A model generated the notes under the pieces. It saw only the letters and a list, made by a program, of their open reading frames with translations. It was not told where the DNA came from and searched no databases. A stretch of 17,095 bases of DNA, taken from assembly GCA_026988195.1 (NCBI GenBank), contig JALSLS010000236.1:1-17095 (forward strand). The letters run 5' to 3'. The stretch comes from Methylomonas sp. Lineage in GTDB: Bacteria > Pseudomonadota > Gammaproteobacteria > Methylococcales > Methylomonadaceae. The stretch's first letter is position 1. Every line of letters starts with the position of its first letter. Shown piece by piece: positions 13,908 through 17,095 of this stretch. The position numbers and the translations under genes were made by a program.

Positions 13908-13979
13908 TTCAAGGGGTGTTCGGCCGAGCAATATAGGTAATTCCAGAGGGTGGAATTACCGCTCTGGCTGCCCCTTGAA
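13908..13979. other. Three-tier 72-nt hairpin, function unknown
   Basis: Three nested stems are seen: TTCAAGGGG/CCCCTTGAA (13908-13916 with 13971-13979), GCCGAGC/GCTCTGGC with a single bulge (13923-13929 with 13961-13968), and GGTAATTCCA/TGGAATTACC (13936-13945 with 13951-13960) closed by a 5-base loop. It is the only notable structure in the 318-bp spacer 13810-14127 between the toxin (minus) and dctP (plus). It could be a small RNA, a 5' leader element of dctP or a mobile-element end. It has no U-tract, so it is not a plain terminator. Confidence 0.55.
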
Positions 13980-14127
13980 CCACAGAAAACACAATGAAGC
14001 CATGCAAAAAGCTATTCTAATCTGTTTGCATTGTTTTTCAATGATCAAAAAAACTAAACAGCACTTGCTCTTTACTTATAGCCTCTATAGTCTTTAGTTA
14101 TATTTTAAATATCTTTTGGATTGATTT

Positions 14128-15210
14128 ATGAAAAGGCGCGATTTTATACAAAAGGCGGGTGTTGGTTCTTTGGCTGCCGGTGGAACACTGCTTGCCCCCA
14201 ATGTTGCTAATGCTGGCGCTCAATTTAAGTGGAAAATGGTCACCGCATGGCCTAAAAACTTCCCAGGACTAGGCACTAATGCCAATTTATTAGCCAAATT
14301 GATCACTGAAATGAGTGGTGGGCGGATAAAAGTTAAAGTTTATGGGGCTAAAGAACTAGTTCCAGCTTTTGAAGTGTTTGATGCTGTTTCTAGTGGTGTT
14401 GCCGAGATGGGGCATTCTGGAGCTTATTATTGGAAAGGAAAAGCACCGGCAACGCAGTTTTTTTCAGCGGTGCCTTTTGGTTTAACTGCACAGGAAATGA
14501 ATGCCTGGTTGTATTATGGCGGCGGTATGGAATTGTGGCGAGAGCTGTATAAACCATTTGGAATTATTCCGACTGCGACGGGTAACTCAGGTGTACAAAT
14601 GGCTGGGTGGTTTAATCGGGAAATAAAAAGCATTGATGATTTAAAAGGCTTGAAAATGCGAATTCCAGGCTTAGGTGGAGAAGTTCTTCGCCGTGCTGGT
14701 GGTACCACTGTTGATATGCCAGGGGGGGAGTTATTTACTTCATTACAATCGGGCGCGTTGGATGCAACTGAATGGGTTGGCCCCTATAATGATTTGGCTT
14801 TTGGGTTCCATAAAGTAGCTAAATATTACTATTACCCTGGTTGGCATGAGCCAGGCTCAACAATGGAAGCTTTAATTAATGAAAAAGCTTTTAATGCTTT
14901 GCCAAAGGACTTGCAAGTCATTGTTTTAACCGCCTGTAAAGCAGCCAATATGGATATGATTTCAGAGTATACAGCGAGAAATAACCAAGCTTTAGATACT
15001 TTAATCAACAAGCATAAAGTGAAAGTATTGCCACTACCTGATGATGTTTTAAAAACTTTAAAGCAGCTTTCAGAAGAAGTGGTTCTTGAATTGGCTGCTA
15101 AGGATGCGTTATCTAAAAAGGTTTATGAATCAGTCACTCAGTTTAGAACTCAAGTTACAAAATGGGGTAGTATTTCTGAACAAGCTTTTTTAAGGGCTAG
15201 ATCCTTATAA
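14128..15210 (+). CDS. TRAP transporter substrate-binding protein, DctP family, Tat-exported
   Basis: This periplasmic solute receptor has 360 residues. The N terminus MKRRDFIQKAGVGSLAAGG is a twin-arginine signal with cleavage near ANA-GA (about 27-29). The mature part has the DctP fold. Visible landmarks are WKMVTAWPKNFPG, FDAVSSGVAEMGH, SIDDLKGLKMRIPG (the Arg that pairs with the ligand carboxylate), MPGGELFTSLQSGALDATEWVGP and the long linker helix near 265-300. The wording is closest to the TakP-like branch that binds 2-oxo acids, but the ligand cannot be fixed from sequence. No DctQ or DctM membrane subunits are in the window, so the gene is an orphan receptor, or its partners lie elsewhere. 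The Shine-Dalgarno is weak. Confidence 0.9.
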   Translation: MKRRDFIQKAGVGSLAAGGTLLAPNVANAGAQFKWKMVTAWPKNFPGLGTNANLLAKLITEMSGGRIKVKVYGAKELVPAFEVFDAVSSGVAEMGHSGAYYWKGKAPATQFFSAVPFGLTAQEMNAWLYYGGGMELWRELYKPFGIIPTATGNSGVQMAGWFNREIKSIDDLKGLKMRIPGLGGEVLRRAGGTTVDMPGGELFTSLQSGALDATEWVGPYNDLAFGFHKVAKYYYYPGWHEPGSTMEALINEKAFNALPKDLQVIVLTACKAANMDMISEYTARNNQALDTLINKHKVKVLPLPDDVLKTLKQLSEEVVLELAAKDALSKKVYESVTQFRTQVTKWGSISEQAFLRARSL

Positions 15211-15270
15211 CTAGGCTAACAAGGTCAAGAAAGCTTGTATTCTAGAGTTGTTTGTACCTAATTTTCTTTG

Positions 15271-15648
15271 CTATAAAAATTGCAGGTTATCTTGTACTTG
15301 GTTATCTGTAATTTTTATACATTCAAACATTAAATCATCTATGTCACTTTCAGTGTGTGTGTTGGCATACTGCAAGCCATATTCTGAAACATTACATAAG
15401 TGCTTGATAGTGCCGTGAATAGTAATGGGAACCCCTGATTCAGGCAATGTTAAGTTAATAAGAATTATACTTTTTTGAAGGCTTTCATTAAAAGGTGAGT
15501 TGAGCTTTATTTTTATGCCTGTATAGCTCATATCAATAATAGTACCTTCAAGGGTTATTTTATCCTGAGGGGGAGGCGGGGAAATGCTAATTTTGGCACT
15601 TAATCCTTTGGGACAAAACCTAGGGTGTTTTCTATTCTCTTTATCCAT
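15271..15648 (-). CDS. PilZ-domain c-di-GMP-binding protein
   Basis: This is a 125-residue stand-alone PilZ protein. Both c-di-GMP contacts are visible: the RxxxR arginines in ENRKHPRF (R6 and R10) and the D-x-S-x-x-G strand in IIDMSYTGIKI. Between and after them are the beta-barrel strands GTIKHL and YGLQYAN. No other domain is attached, so it is likely an adaptor that passes the c-di-GMP level to a partner such as a motility or polysaccharide machine; the partner is not evident here. The ATG at 15648 has AGGT about 10 bases upstream. The gene is convergent with dctP and divergent from yccF. Confidence 0.88.
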   Translation of the reverse strand: MDKENRKHPRFCPKGLSAKISISPPPPQDKITLEGTIIDMSYTGIKIKLNSPFNESLQKSIILINLTLPESGVPITIHGTIKHLCNVSEYGLQYANTHTESDIDDLMFECIKITDNQVQDNLQFL

Positions 15649-15739
15649 TATTGGGTACCTGATATTAATAATATTTATTGAAGTATAGTATAGGAATGCT
15701 TTATCTGTAATGGAGATGGCATTTATTAAAAGAGAAAAT

Positions 15740-16162
15740 ATGAGACTAATAGGAAATATTTTGTGGTTCGTGTTTGGAGGGTTTGAACTTGGGGTGCTTT
15801 GGTGGGTTATAGGGTGTATTTGCTACTTGACTATTCTTGGTATTCCTTGGGGTAAAGCCTGTTTTGTTATGGGACGGTTTGCTTTTTTCCCTTTTGGAAG
15901 TGAAGCAATCAATAGACGTAACTTAAAGGGTGAAGGTGATATAGGAACCGGAGTTGCAGGGTTGCTTGGAAATATTATCTGGTTTATTTTTGGAGGGCTT
16001 TGGTTAGCATTAGGTCATGCTTTTGCTGCATTAATTTGTTGTATAACTATTATCGGTATTCCCTTTGGACTTCAGCATTTTAAACTTGCCAAAATTGCAC
16101 TTTTCCCTATTGGGAAAACAATTGTACCCAAAGCCGTTGCTAAAGCAGCAATGATTGAATAA
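15740..16162 (+). CDS. yccF: YccF-family inner-membrane protein
   Basis: The 140-residue protein is made of two copies of a domain: MRLIGNILWFVFGGFELGVLWW with GKACFVMGRFAFFPFGSEAI, and LLGNIIWFIFGGLWLAL with GLQHFKLAKIALFPIGKTI. This internal duplication, the double IxGIPxG turn and the final FPxG match YccF (DUF307; 148 residues in E. coli). Two to four membrane segments are expected. The function is unknown. An upstream ATG in frame at 15710 would add ten residues, but the homologous start is the ATG at 15740, which has AAGAG about 6 bases before it. A single stop is followed by an AT-rich spacer. Confidence 0.88.
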   Translation: MRLIGNILWFVFGGFELGVLWWVIGCICYLTILGIPWGKACFVMGRFAFFPFGSEAINRRNLKGEGDIGTGVAGLLGNIIWFIFGGLWLALGHAFAALICCITIIGIPFGLQHFKLAKIALFPIGKTIVPKAVAKAAMIE

Positions 16163-16379
16163 GGTTTTTTCTTCTATCCCCCCTTGGCTTTAAGGCTCCA
16201 TTGGAAGCTATAAATGATCGTTTTTGCGCTACTATTGAACCAGCTTCTCAAAGAGATAAAGATTAACTATGACAAAGCTAATAAAGCTGCTGTTGATATT
16301 ATTATCTGAAAATTATTAGCAACCGCCTATACTGCTTTTAAAGTTAAAAAAACGTTCAAATAGAGTATGGTTTATAGAT

Positions 16380-16411
16380 AAAAAAGCCCCAAATAAAAGA
16401 AATTTGGGGCT
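16380..16411 (-). terminator. Intrinsic terminator of the dockerin-domain gene
   Basis: On the minus strand AGCCCCAAAT pairs fully with ATTTGGGGCT (10 bp, 7-base loop) and is followed by TTTTT-TAT. It lies 39-70 bases past the stop at 16450. The rest of the spacer 16163-16449 shows only a possible degraded open frame, reported as a finding. Confidence 0.85.
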
Positions 16412-16449
16412 AAAATGGTATAAAAAACGCAATATTTGTGTTTCTGACT

Positions 16450-17095
16450 TTACCCTGGAGAGCGACCAAATAAAGTGCGAAAAATATTAAGGTCACCGAA
16501 ACTTACTTGGCCATTACCGTCAAAATCAGCATCTAAATCAGTAGTACCGAAACGGTTTTTAAATATCTGCAAATCGCCAAAACTAACATTTCCATCATTA
16601 TTGAGATCGCCATCGCAATAGTTACCATAGCCATCTCCATCGGTATCTCTCTGATTTGGATTTGCAATATTGACGCAATTATCCAGAGAATCTTGAATGC
16701 CATCTTGATCTGTATCAATAACCACTGTTTTAAATCCAGCTTGAATTGGCCAGTCAAGGCCTTTATTGGGGTTAAATAAATAGGCTCCTACATCTAAGCT
16801 ATCGAGTCTTTCGGTATGTTCGAAATCTCGACTAACTATATGATTGGCATCTGCATTACCTATAAGAAACGAACCCACGGCAACAGAGACATCCTTGTTA
16901 GTCAAGTCATTAAAGTCAAGATCAGGATTGCCGCTTGGGTTCCAAGCCTCTATACTCTGAGATGGCTGTGCACTGCCTACGCCGATATTGCCACTGACTG
17001 TAAAGCCAGGTATATTTTGTAAGCGCAAAGCTAAACCTGATCCCATTGAATAGATTGCATTATTGGCTATAACAATAGGGCCAGATAATACACCG
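16450..17095 (-). CDS. Secreted beta-helix protein with thrombospondin-3 and dockerin-like repeats, C-terminal part
   Basis: About 214 residues are present and the reading frame is open to the window edge, so the 5' end is missing; the ATG near 17046 is probably internal. The first ~100 residues (IVIANNAI, FTVSGNIGVG, LDSLDVGAYLFNP) look like the last turns of a right-handed parallel beta-helix, where D-I/V-GAYE/L-F is a common end mark. Next comes one thrombospondin type 3 motif (DTDQDGIQDSLDNC and NQRDTDGDGYGNYCDGD). Two dockerin-type EF-hand loops follow: DLNNDGNVSFGDLQIFKNRFG and DFDGNGQVSFGDLNIFRTLFG. These should bind calcium. A secreted or surface role is likely, perhaps polysaccharide-related. 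No cohesin partner is visible. Confidence 0.8.
   Translation of the reverse strand, partial: GVLSGPIVIANNAIYSMGSGLALRLQNIPGFTVSGNIGVGSAQPSQSIEAWNPSGNPDLDFNDLTNKDVSVAVGSFLIGNADANHIVSRDFEHTERLDSLDVGAYLFNPNKGLDWPIQAGFKTVVIDTDQDGIQDSLDNCVNIANPNQRDTDGDGYGNYCDGDLNNDGNVSFGDLQIFKNRFGTTDLDADFDGNGQVSFGDLNIFRTLFGRSPG

Noticed and set aside
13936..13968. Resemblance of GGAATTACCGC...GGCTG to the conserved small-subunit rRNA primer region
   Set aside because: Only a few bases match and the rest of an rRNA is absent; the similarity comes from the hairpin arms.
13843..14097. Open frame of 84 codons on the plus strand
   Set aside because: It covers the three-tier hairpin, has no recognisable domain and no ribosome binding site; the DNA structure explains the region better.
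1..17095. CRISPR array, tRNA or rRNA genes
   Set aside because: No regularly spaced direct repeats and no cloverleaf or rRNA core sequence seen on either strand.

Overview
The window reads as gammaproteobacterial chromosome. uvrD matches the enterobacterial UvrD nearly motif for motif and at almost the same length. A LysM protein next to dprA is a typical gammaproteobacterial pairing. The pfkB-, pykA- and gap-type enzymes fit the same group. DNA is AT-rich by eye, and several families of short palindromic or MITE-like repeats fill the intergenic gaps, as in the repeat-rich genomes of sulfur-oxidising and methane-oxidising gammaproteobacteria. I cannot fix the genus from sequence alone.

Layout. 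1-3177 (all minus): the 5' end of dprA, a repeat-packed spacer, a secreted LysM protein, a small inverted repeat and a DUF3422 membrane protein. 3386-3551: first copy of a 160-bp MITE. 3548-6029: a small DUF2892 membrane protein (minus) divergent from uvrD (plus). 6094-11061 (all minus): an EcKinase/APH-like phosphotransferase broken in a G7 tract, a PfkB-type phosphofructokinase, the second MITE copy, a REP-like palindrome, then pyruvate kinase and GAPDH. Transcription runs gap-pyk-(repeats)-pfkB-kinase, so this is a carbon-metabolism block. The gap promoter carries a perfect 12-bp inverted repeat that looks like an operator.

11297-13809 is an accessory patch: an inverted repeat, a decayed IS1-type transposase, an Imm52-like immunity gene and a Tox-REase-5 nuclease toxin whose frame is broken at an A5 tract. 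The break falls exactly on a canonical -1 slippery heptamer (T TTA AAA). 13908-13979 is a strong three-tier hairpin of unknown function. 14128-17095 returns to ordinary genes: an orphan TRAP substrate-binding protein, a PilZ protein, a YccF membrane protein, and a secreted beta-helix protein ending in thrombospondin-3 and dockerin-type calcium repeats, which runs off the window.

The most interesting points are the toxin-immunity pair with its slippery frame break, the two 160-bp MITE copies that each place a perfect TATAAT facing the gene beside them, the inverted-repeat operator candidate at gap, and the 72-nt structured element upstream of dctP. Three reading-frame problems (dprA start, kinase, toxin) all lie in homopolymers. 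They could be assembly errors, phase variation or, for the toxin, programmed frameshifting.
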